Source: Pseudomonadota bacterium
Lineage (GTDB): Bacteria > Myxococcota > Myxococcia > Myxococcales > Myxococcaceae
DNA: 5,093 nt
Assembly (NCBI GenBank): GCA_023424585.1
Contig: JAFADT010000735.1
Coordinates: 1 to 5,093 of the forward strand
Direction of reading: 5' to 3'
Part shown: positions 1 through 5,093 of the stretch, piece by piece
How the letters are laid out: each line of letters begins with the position of its first letter
Numbering within the stretch: position 1 is the first letter of the stretch
The notes under the pieces: model-generated
The model's database searches: none
Seen by the model: the letters and a program-made list of their open reading frames with translations, nothing else
Told to the model about the DNA's origin: nothing
Program-made: the position numbers and the translations under genes

Positions 1-2
1 CC

Positions 3-233
3 GTGCTGGACGTCACCGTCGCCGTGCAGGAGGTCGCGGGCGAGAAGGCGCTGGTGGCCTACGTCGTCACGGAGGAGGGCGCGGAGCCGCTGGGCGTGGA
101 CACGATGCGTGCGTTCCTGCACGACAAGCTGCCCGCGTACATGGTGCCCACGGCGCTGATGGCGCTGGACGCGCTGCCGCTCACCCCCAACGGCAAGGTG
201 GACCGCCGCGCGCTGCCCGTGCCCGGCAGCGAG
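3..233 (+). other. Adenylation domain A1, C-terminal end only
   Basis: This is the last part of the mobile C-terminal subdomain of an adenylation domain. Motif A9 is LPAYMVP at residues 43-49. Motif A10 is NGKVDR at 63-68, and Lys65 is the conserved lysine that contacts the substrate and the adenylate. The parts that hold the specificity pocket (motifs A4 to A5) lie before the window, so the amino acid it activates cannot be predicted. It loads PCP1, which begins about 10 residues after the ALPVPG tail. It is very similar in sequence, down to the DNA, to the equivalent end of A2. Confidence 0.95.
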
Positions 234-3200
234 CGTCCGCAGATGTCCACCGAGTACGCCGCCCCGCGCACGCCGGAGGAGACCACGCTGTGCGAGGTCT
301 GGGCAGAGGTGCTGGGCGTGGAGCGCGTCGGTATCGACGACAGCTTCTACGACCTGGGCGGTGACTCCATCCGCAGCATCCAGCTCATCGCGAAGCTGCG
401 CGAGCGCGGGCTGGATCTGCCCATGATGGAGCTGCTGCGCCAGCCCACCATCCGCGCGCTCGGGAACCTGGTGCAGGCGGCGCCCTCGAAGGCGGCGGGG
501 CAGGCCGTCCCGGGCTCGGAGCCCTTCAGCCTGCTGTCCGACGCGGACCGCGCGCGCCTGCCCGCGGACGTGGAGGAGGCGTACCCGGTGGCCGTGCTCC
601 AGGCCGGCATGCTCTTCCAGAGTCAGCTGGACCAAGCGTCGGGCATGTACCACGACGCCACCAGCTACCACCTGGAGATGGCGCTGGATGAGGCGAAGCT
701 GCGCCAGTTGCTGGCCGAGCTGGCCCGTCGTCACTCCCTCCTGCGCACCTCGTTCGACCTCACCGGCTACGAGCAGCCGTTGCAGCTCGTGCACCGCGAG
801 GCGCAGGTGCCGCTGTCCATCCACGACGTGCGCCACGTCCCCGCCTCGGAGCAGGACGCGCTGTTGCGCAGGCTCGTGGAGGAGGACCGCTGCCGCCCGT
901 TCGACTGGAGCCGCGCGCCGCTCCTGCGCTTCGCGCTCTACCGCCGCACGGAGAAGACGCTCCAGTTCTCGCTCATCTTCCACCACGCCATCCTGGATGG
1001 CTGGAGCCTCGCGACGCTGTTGTCGGAGCTGTTCCGCGGCTACGTGAACCTGCTGCGCGGCACGCCGGCCCCGGAGGCGGCGCCGCTGGCCGTCACCTAC
1101 CGCCAGTTCGTCGCGCTGGAGCACCAGTCGCTCACGTCCGGCGAGGGCGAGCGGTTCTGGAAGTCGCGCCTCGCGGAAGTGGACCGTCCCGCGCCGCGCG
1201 CGCCGCTGCCCGAGGGACAGGCGCCGGTGCTGAGCATGCGGCAGCTGGACGTGCCCGCCGCGCTCCAGGAAGGACTCCAGCGCGTGGCGCAGGTGGCCGG
1301 CGTGCCCCTCAAGACCGTGCTGCTGGCGGCGCACCTGCGCGTGCGCGCGCTGATGGAGGGCCGCCGCTCGGTGGTGACGGGCGTGGTCGCCAACGGTCGT
1401 CCGGAGACGGCCGACAGTGAGCGCATGGTGGGCCTGTTCCTCAACAGCATCCCGTTCCCGGTGACGCTGGAGGACGGCACGTGGCTGGATCTGGTGCGCC
1501 AGGTCTCGAAGGCGGACGCCGACATCTGGCCGCACCGCCGCTACCCCATGGGGCGGTTGCAGCAGCAGCTGGGGGGGCAGCGCCTGTTCGATAACCTCTT
1601 CAACTTCGTCCACTTCCACGTGGCCGGAGGCCTGTCGCAGCTGGAGGGCGTGCGCCTGTTGGAGGAGACGCCGTCCACCGCGTGGATGGAGCTGCCGCTG
1701 AGCACGCTGTTCCTCCAGCGCCCGGACACCGGCGCGCTGATGCTCGTGCTGCGCACCAATGGCACGCAGCGCGACGCGGACCAGACGGAGGCGCTGGCGG
1801 GCTACTACTTCCGCGCTCTCGAAGCGATGGCTGCCTACCCGCACTCGCGCCACGAGCGTGCGCTGCTGTTGCCGGACGCGGAGCGCCAGAAGCTGCTGGT
1901 GGAGTGGAACGCCACGGACGCGGCGCCCGCGGATGACACCTGCGTCCATGAGCGCTTCGCGGCTCACGCGGCCCGCACGCCCGACGCGGTGGCGGTGGTC
2001 TGCGACGACGGCCGGCTCACCTACGGCGAGCTGAACCGCCGGGCCAACCAGCTCGCGCACTGGCTGCGCGCGCGCGGCGTGGGGCCGGATGCGCGCGTGG
2101 GCCTGCTCACCGAGCGCACCCCGGACGCCATCGTCGGCATGATGGGCATCCTCAAGGCCGGCGGCGCTTACGTGCCCCTGGAGCCGTCGCACCCGGCGGA
2201 GCGCCTGCGCACGGTGCTGGAGGATGCGGCGGCTTCACTCGTCGTCACGCAGGCCTCGCTCGCCGCGAGCGTGGCGGACGCCTCCAGGGGACACGTGTGC
2301 CTGGACACCGACGCCGCGATGCTCGCGCGCGAGCGTGAAGACACCCCCGCGCGGCTGGGGGATTCCAGCTCGCTGGCCTACGTCATCTTCACGTCCGGCT
2401 CCACGGGCCGGCCCAAGGGTGTCGCCGTCGAGCACCGCCAGCTCAACCACTACGTGGACGGCGTGACGCTGCGCCTGGAGCTGCCGCCCGCGGCGAGCTT
2501 CGCGTCGGTGTCCACGCTGGCAGCGGACCTGGGCCACACCGCCGTGTTCCCGACGTTGAGCGGCGGCGGGACGCTGCACCTCATCTCCAAGGAGCGGGCG
2601 ACGGACCCGGCCGCGCTCGGCGACTACTTCCAGCGCCACGCGGTGGACTGCCTCAAGATCGTCCCTTCGCACCTCACGGCGCTCCTGGCGTCGCCGTCGC
2701 CCGAGCGCGTGTTGCCGCGCAAGCGGCTGGTGCTGGGCGGCGAGGCCTCCGACCCCACGCTCGTCGCCCGCGTGCACGCGCTCGCGCCCGGCCTGGAGGT
2801 GTTCAACCACTACGGCCCCACCGAGACGACGGTCGGCGTGCTGACGTGGAAGGTGGCGCGGGGAACGCAGCTCGCGGCGACGGCCTCCGTGCCGCTGGGC
2901 CGCCCGCTGCCCAACGCGCGCATGTACGTGCTGGACGCGGCCATGCAGCCCGCCCCCGTGGGCGTGCCGGGTGAGCTCTTCATCGGCGGCGCGGGCGTGG
3001 CCCGGGGCTACCTGGGCCAGCCGGGCCTCACGATGGAGCGCTTCCTCGCGGATCCGTTCCATCCGGTGCCGGGCGCGCGCGTGTACCGCACGGGTGACCG
3101 CGTGCGCTACCTGCCAGACGGCGCGCTGGAGTTCCTGGGCCGCGTCGACTTCCAGGTGAAGGTGCGCGGCTTCCGCATCGAGCTGCCTGAAGTCGAGGCG

Positions 3201-5093
3201 GCGATGAGCGGCCTGCCCGGCGTGGCGGAGGTCGTCGTGCTGGCGCGCGAGGACGTGCCGGGCGACAAGCGCCTGGTGGCCTACGTCGTCGCGGTGCCCG
3301 GCCACACGCTGGACGCCGGGGCGCTGCGCCAGGGCCTGAAGTCGCGGCTGCCGGACTACATGATGCCGTCCGCCTTCGTGATGCTGGCGGCCCTGCCGCT
3401 GACGTCCAACGGCAAGGTGGATCGCCGCGCGCTGCCCGCGCCGGAGCAGGACGCGTCGGACGCGCGTCCGGTGTACGTGGCGCCGCGCACGCCCACGGAG
3501 GAGCTGCTGGCGGCCCTGTGGTCGCGGCTGATCGGCGTGGAGCGGGTGGGGGCGCACGACAACTTCTTCGAGTTGGGCGGGCACTCGCTGCTGGCCATGC
3601 AGGTGGCTTCGCGCATCCGCGAGGCCTTCGGCGTGGAGCTGCCGCTGCGCATGCTCTTCGAGGCGCCCAGCGTCGCGGAGCTCGCGCGGCGCGTGGACGT
3701 GCTGGTGGCGCAGGGGCGGGGCGTGCAGGCGCCGCCCCTCGTGGCGCTGACCCGGGCGGAGCGGATGCCGCTGTCGTTCGCGCAGCAGCGCCTGTGGTTC
3801 CTCAACCAACTGGAACCGGACAGCGCCTTCTACAACATGCCGCTGTCCGTCCGGCTGGACGGAACGGTGGACGTGGCGGCGTTGGAGCAGGCGTTCACGG
3901 AGCTGGTGCGTCGGCACGAATCGCTGCGCACCACCTTCCCGACGCGAGAAGGCCAGCCCGCCCAGGTCGTCCATTCTCCGGCGCCGTTCTCGGTGACGAA
4001 GGTGGACCTGTCCGGGGTGCCCGAGGCCCAGCGTGAGGCCGAGGCCTCGCGGCAGGCCAATGAAGAGGCCCAGCGGCCGTTCCGGCTCGACACGGGCCCG
4101 CTGTTGCGCGTGAAGCTGTTCAAGCTGAGCGCGGAGCAGCACGTGATGCTCGTGACGATGCACCACATCGTCTCGGACGGCTGGTCGCTGGGCGTGCTGG
4201 TGCGGGAGATGGCGGCCCTCTACGAGGCGTTCGCCACGGGTCGCACGCCGTCGCTGCCGGAGCTGCCGGTGCAGTACGCCGACTACGCGGGCTGGCAGCG
4301 CGATTGGTTGCAGGGCGACGTGCTCGCGCGTCAGCTCGGGTACTGGAAGCAGCAGCTCTCTGGTGTGCCCGCCGCGCTGGAGCTGCCCACGGATCGGCCG
4401 CGTCCGGCGGTGCAGACGTACCGGGGCGCCAGCATCCAGTTCCGGATGGGCAGGCAGGCGACGGAGGCGCTCAAGGCGCTGGCATTGAAGGAGGGCGTGA
4501 CGCCCTTCATGGTGCTGCTGACGGCCTGGCAGGTGCTGCTGTCGCGCTACTCCGGCCAGGACGACGTGACCGTCGGCACGCCCATCGCGGGCCGTGGCCG
4601 GACGGAGACGGAGGGGCTCATCGGCTTCTTCGTCAACACGCTGGTGCTGCGCGCGAAGCTGGGGGGCAACCCGAGCTTCCGCGAGCTGCTGGCGCAGGTG
4701 CGCGAGACGACCCTGAGTGCCTACGCGCACCAGGACGTGCCGTTCGAGAAGCTGGTGGAGGAGCTGGCGCCCACGCGCGACACCAGTCGCACGCCGCTGT
4801 TCCAGGTGCTGCTGTCGTTCCGCGGCGCTCCGGTGCCGGAGCTGAAGGCGCCGGGGCTCACGCTGCGCCCCATGCCGCTGGAACACCGCACGGCCCAGTT
4901 CGATCTGAACATGACGCACTCGGAGGTCGACGGCGAGCTGCGCGGAGCGATGGAGTACAACTCCGACCTGTTCGACGCGAGCACCGCCGAGCGCATGCTT
5001 TCGCACCTGGCGGTGCTGTTGGAGGGCGTGGCGGCGTCGCCCGACGCGCCCATCCAGCGCCTGCCGCTGCTCACCGAGGGCGAGCGCAAGCAG
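3..5093 (+). CDS. Non-ribosomal peptide synthetase, internal fragment: (A)-PCP-C-A(Asp)-PCP-C
   Basis: This is a cytoplasmic multimodular enzyme that builds a peptide by thiotemplate chemistry: A domains activate amino acids as adenylates, carrier (PCP) domains hold them as thioesters on phosphopantetheine, and C domains form the peptide bonds. The frame has no stop over 1,697 codons and is open at both window edges, so neither terminus is seen. Domains in order are the A1 tail (1-77), PCP1 (88-158), C1 (about 175-620), A2 (about 624-1147), PCP2 (1161-1232), C2 (about 1255-1680) and the start of a post-C linker (1687-1697). The two carrier serines, Ser122 and Ser1195, are 1,073 residues apart, the usual size of a minimal C-A-PCP module. 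All core catalytic motifs are intact and there is no frameshift. No epimerase, tailoring or release domain is present. The family is certain; the final product and gene name are unknown. Confidence 0.98.
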   Translation, partial: MLDVTVAVQEVAGEKALVAYVVTEEGAEPLGVDTMRAFLHDKLPAYMVPTALMALDALPLTPNGKVDRRALPVPGSERPQMSTEYAAPRTPEETTLCEVWAEVLGVERVGIDDSFYDLGGDSIRSIQLIAKLRERGLDLPMMELLRQPTIRALGNLVQAAPSKAAGQAVPGSEPFSLLSDADRARLPADVEEAYPVAVLQAGMLFQSQLDQASGMYHDATSYHLEMALDEAKLRQLLAELARRHSLLRTSFDLTGYEQPLQLVHREAQVPLSIHDVRHVPASEQDALLRRLVEEDRCRPFDWSRAPLLRFALYRRTEKTLQFSLIFHHAILDGWSLATLLSELFRGYVNLLRGTPAPEAAPLAVTYRQFVALEHQSLTSGEGERFWKSRLAEVDRPAPRAPLPEGQAPVLSMRQLDVPAALQEGLQRVAQVAGVPLKTVLLAAHLRVRALMEGRRSVVTGVVANGRPETADSERMVGLFLNSIPFPVTLEDGTWLDLVRQVSKADADIWPHRRYPMGRLQQQLGGQRLFDNLFNFVHFHVAGGLSQLEGVRLLEETPSTAWMELPLSTLFLQRPDTGALMLVLRTNGTQRDADQTEALAGYYFRALEAMAAYPHSRHERALLLPDAERQKLLVEWNATDAAPADDTCVHERFAAHAARTPDAVAVVCDDGRLTYGELNRRANQLAHWLRARGVGPDARVGLLTERTPDAIVGMMGILKAGGAYVPLEPSHPAERLRTVLEDAAASLVVTQASLAASVADASRGHVCLDTDAAMLAREREDTPARLGDSSSLAYVIFTSGSTGRPKGVAVEHRQLNHYVDGVTLRLELPPAASFASVSTLAADLGHTAVFPTLSGGGTLHLISKERATDPAALGDYFQRHAVDCLKIVPSHLTALLASPSPERVLPRKRLVLGGEASDPTLVARVHALAPGLEVFNHYGPTETTVGVLTWKVARGTQLAATASVPLGRPLPNARMYVLDAAMQPAPVGVPGELFIGGAGVARGYLGQPGLTMERFLADPFHPVPGARVYRTGDRVRYLPDGALEFLGRVDFQVKVRGFRIELPEVEAAMSGLPGVAEVVVLAREDVPGDKRLVAYVVAVPGHTLDAGALRQGLKSRLPDYMMPSAFVMLAALPLTSNGKVDRRALPAPEQDASDARPVYVAPRTPTEELLAALWSRLIGVERVGAHDNFFELGGHSLLAMQVASRIREAFGVELPLRMLFEAPSVAELARRVDVLVAQGRGVQAPPLVALTRAERMPLSFAQQRLWFLNQLEPDSAFYNMPLSVRLDGTVDVAALEQAFTELVRRHESLRTTFPTREGQPAQVVHSPAPFSVTKVDLSGVPEAQREAEASRQANEEAQRPFRLDTGPLLRVKLFKLSAEQHVMLVTMHHIVSDGWSLGVLVREMAALYEAFATGRTPSLPELPVQYADYAGWQRDWLQGDVLARQLGYWKQQLSGVPAALELPTDRPRPAVQTYRGASIQFRMGRQATEALKALALKEGVTPFMVLLTAWQVLLSRYSGQDDVTVGTPIAGRGRTETEGLIGFFVNTLVLRAKLGGNPSFRELLAQVRETTLSAYAHQDVPFEKLVEELAPTRDTSRTPLFQVLLSFRGAPVPELKAPGLTLRPMPLEHRTAQFDLNMTHSEVDGELRGAMEYNSDLFDASTAERMLSHLAVLLEGVAASPDAPIQRLPLLTEGERKQ
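189..219 (+). repeat. Module-scale direct repeat, copy 1 (A10 motif of A1)
   Basis: These 31 bases encode the NGKVDRRALP stretch at the end of A1. They recur at 3408-3438 with a single difference, a silent C/T change in the Asp codon. The two copies are 3,219 bases apart, which is 1,073 codons and exactly the spacing of the carrier serines. A nearby 18-base stretch at 51-68 recurs exactly at 3273-3290. This reflects shared ancestry of modules within one gene, not a mobile element. Confidence 0.85.
264..476 (+). other. Peptidyl carrier domain PCP1 (LGGDSI type)
   Basis: This carrier (thiolation) domain spans residues 88-158, starting at APRTPEE and ending near LGNLVQ. The attachment motif is DLGGDSI at 117-123, and Ser122 is the expected site for 4'-phosphopantetheine. 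It carries the peptide built by upstream modules and presents it to C1 as donor. In known NRPSs, Asp before the Ser with Ile after it (GGDSI) is typical of carriers that feed an epimerase, while GGHSL is typical of carriers that feed an ordinary C domain. Here no epimerase follows; C1 starts about 15 residues after the carrier, across a short Ala/Gly/Pro-rich linker (159-174). The carrier identity is certain; what the GGDSI signature implies is inference. Confidence 0.95.
525..1862 (+). other. Condensation domain C1, LQxGMLF (D-donor-like) subtype
   Basis: This domain forms the peptide bond between the chain on PCP1 (donor) and the aspartyl group on PCP2 (acceptor). Motif C1 is YPVAVLQAGMLF at residues 194-205, motif C2 is RHSLLRTSF at 243-251, and motif C3 is the intact active site HHAILDG at 327-333, with His328 the expected catalytic histidine. 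The C5 region reads GLFLNSIPF at 477-485, with GRP just before it at 465-467. The C6 region is HRRYPM at 511-516. The first motif is not the SxAQxRLWFL form of LCL domains such as C2; it resembles DCL and dual-type domains, whose first motif is of the LxxLQxGMLFH kind. Unusual local stretches are YHDATSYHL (216-224) and NFVHFHV (534-540). There is no evidence for the extra early histidine motif of dual epimerase/condensation domains. That it is a condensation domain is certain; the subtype is likely but unproven. Confidence 0.93.
1872..3443 (+). other. Adenylation domain A2, predicted aspartate-specific
   Basis: This domain activates an amino acid with ATP and loads it on PCP2. All core motifs are visible: A1 LTYGEL (672-677), A2 LKAGGAYVPL (717-726), A3 FTSGSTGRPKG (796-806), A4 region AADLGHTAVF (840-849), A5 NHYGPTETT (935-943), A6 GELFIGG (990-996), A7 YRTGD (1028-1032), A8 GRVDFQVKVRGFRIEL (1046-1061), A9 LPDYMMP (1116-1122) and A10 NGKVDR (1136-1141). 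Aligned by eye to the PheA (gramicidin synthetase) template, the pocket residues are Asp842, Leu843, Thr846, Lys885, Val910, Gly912, His936, Val944, Gly945 and Lys1138, giving DLTKVGHVGK. Published Asp codes are DLTKVGH(I/V)GK; Asn codes differ by having Glu in place of the His. Asp is therefore the clear first choice and Asn second. A small oddity is Pro1062 in motif A8, where Gly is usual (RIELPE instead of RIELGE). Confidence 0.95.
3408..3438 (+). repeat. Module-scale direct repeat, copy 2 (A10 motif of A2)
   Basis: This is the second copy of the 31-base A10 repeat, 30 of 31 bases identical to 189-219 and in the same reading frame. It encodes NGKVDRRALP at the end of A2. Strong conservation of the protein motif explains part of the match, but the use of the same codons at nearly every position suggests duplication or gene conversion between modules. 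Confidence 0.85.
3483..3698 (+). other. Peptidyl carrier domain PCP2 (LGGHSL type)
   Basis: This carrier domain spans residues 1161-1232, starting with APRTPTEE and ending near ELARRVD. The attachment motif is ELGGHSL at 1190-1196, with Ser1195 the phosphopantetheine site. It first accepts Asp from A2, then receives the upstream chain through C1, and finally acts as donor for C2. The GGHSL form is the usual one for a carrier that hands its chain straight to a condensation domain without epimerisation, which agrees with C2 following after a linker of about 22 residues. Confidence 0.96.
3765..5042 (+). other. Condensation domain C2, LCL-like
   Basis: This domain would transfer the Asp-ended chain on PCP2 to the amino acid of the next module. 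Every classical C motif can be read: C1 LSFAQQRLWFL (1257-1267), C2 RHESLRTTF (1304-1312), C3 active site MHHIVSDGWS (1386-1395) with catalytic His1388, C4 YADYAGWQ (1425-1432), C5 IGFFVNTLVLR (1540-1550), C6 HQDVPFEKLVEEL (1576-1588) and C7 RTPLFQVLLSF (1596-1606). The AQQRLWFL first motif and the FFVNTLVLR motif are typical of LCL domains, which take an L-configured donor. This suggests Asp is kept as L. The domain appears complete and ends close to the right edge of the window. Confidence 0.95.
5061..5093 (+). other. Post-condensation linker leading to the next module
   Basis: The last 11 residues, LPLLTEGERKQ (1687-1697), match the short conserved linker usually found between a C domain and the A domain that follows. 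The same position after C1 reads LLLPDAERQKLLVEWN (621-636) and runs directly into A2. A further adenylation domain, either in this protein or following a short insertion, is therefore expected just outside the window. The next residue of the peptide cannot be predicted from here. Confidence 0.8.

Noticed and set aside
1569..1580. Run of seven G (1571-1577) as a possible frameshift or sequencing error inside C1
   Set aside because: The same frame gives recognisable C-domain sequence before (HRRYPM) and after (LFDNLFNF), so the frame is kept across the run.
59..1765. Several shorter open frames on both strands at 59-286, 347-610, 688-1047, 1097-1525 and 1541-1765
   Set aside because: All overlap the NRPS frame, are rich in Arg, Ser and Ala, and have no family features. 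None has space for its own control signals.
525..1862. C1 as an 'interface' domain that recruits an aspartate beta-hydroxylase, as in some siderophore NRPSs with Asp modules
   Set aside because: C1 is the only condensation-like domain before A2 and has an intact HHAILDG active site, so it is needed as the real condensation domain. No hydroxylase is in the window. A separate hydroxylase elsewhere cannot be excluded.
525..1862. C1 as an epimerase domain
   Set aside because: Epimerases share the HHxxxDG motif but follow the carrier and are then followed by a C domain. Here the domain is followed directly by an A domain, and its position and its VEWNATD linker fit condensation.
2235..5006. A 923-codon open frame on the - strand
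   Set aside because: It lies wholly opposite conserved NRPS domains A2, PCP2 and C2. Its translation is rich in Arg, His, Gln and Leu with no recognisable domain. In GC-rich genes with G/C at third positions, stop-free antisense frames are expected, so it is a shadow.
1..5093. Promoters, ribosome binding sites, terminators, RNA genes, CRISPR arrays or mobile elements
   Set aside because: The whole window is coding in one frame with conserved protein motifs throughout; no non-coding stretch exists that could hold such elements, and none was recognised.

Overview
The window lies entirely inside one very large gene for a modular non-ribosomal peptide synthetase (NRPS). A single + strand frame stays open from base 3 to base 5093 (1,697 codons). 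It enters and leaves the window without a start or stop, so both gene ends, the promoter and the terminator are outside. Residue n below is the codon starting at base 3n. The DNA is very GC-rich, with almost every third codon position G or C. Codon style and NRPS type fit a myxobacterium of the Myxococcus/Corallococcus kind best, but that is inference; other GC-rich NRPS producers are possible.

The layout, left to right, is: the C-terminal end of an adenylation domain (A1; motifs A9 and A10), a carrier domain (PCP1, LGGDSI type, Ser122), a condensation domain (C1, an 'LQxGMLF' type with active site HHAILDG at 327-333), a complete adenylation domain (A2, about 624-1147), a second carrier domain (PCP2, LGGHSL type, Ser1195), a second condensation domain (C2, LCL-like, active site HHIVSDG at 1387-1393), and the linker that normally leads into the next adenylation domain. 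This gives the end of one module, one complete C-A-PCP module, and the start of a third.

The binding-pocket residues of A2 read D-L-T-K-V-G-H-V-G-K, which matches the established aspartate code, so the complete module is predicted to add Asp. C1 joins the upstream peptide on PCP1 to Asp on PCP2. C2 then passes the Asp-ended chain to the next residue, loaded by a module outside the window. No epimerase, methyltransferase, oxidase, ketoreductase or thioesterase domain is present. PCP2 and C2 are of the types expected after an L-residue.

The most notable point is at the PCP1-C1 junction. The carrier has the LGGDSI signature usually found before an epimerase, yet it is followed directly by a condensation domain resembling the D-donor class. 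The product cannot be named from this window. No undescribed system is visible; this is a conventional megasynthase with a few informative details.
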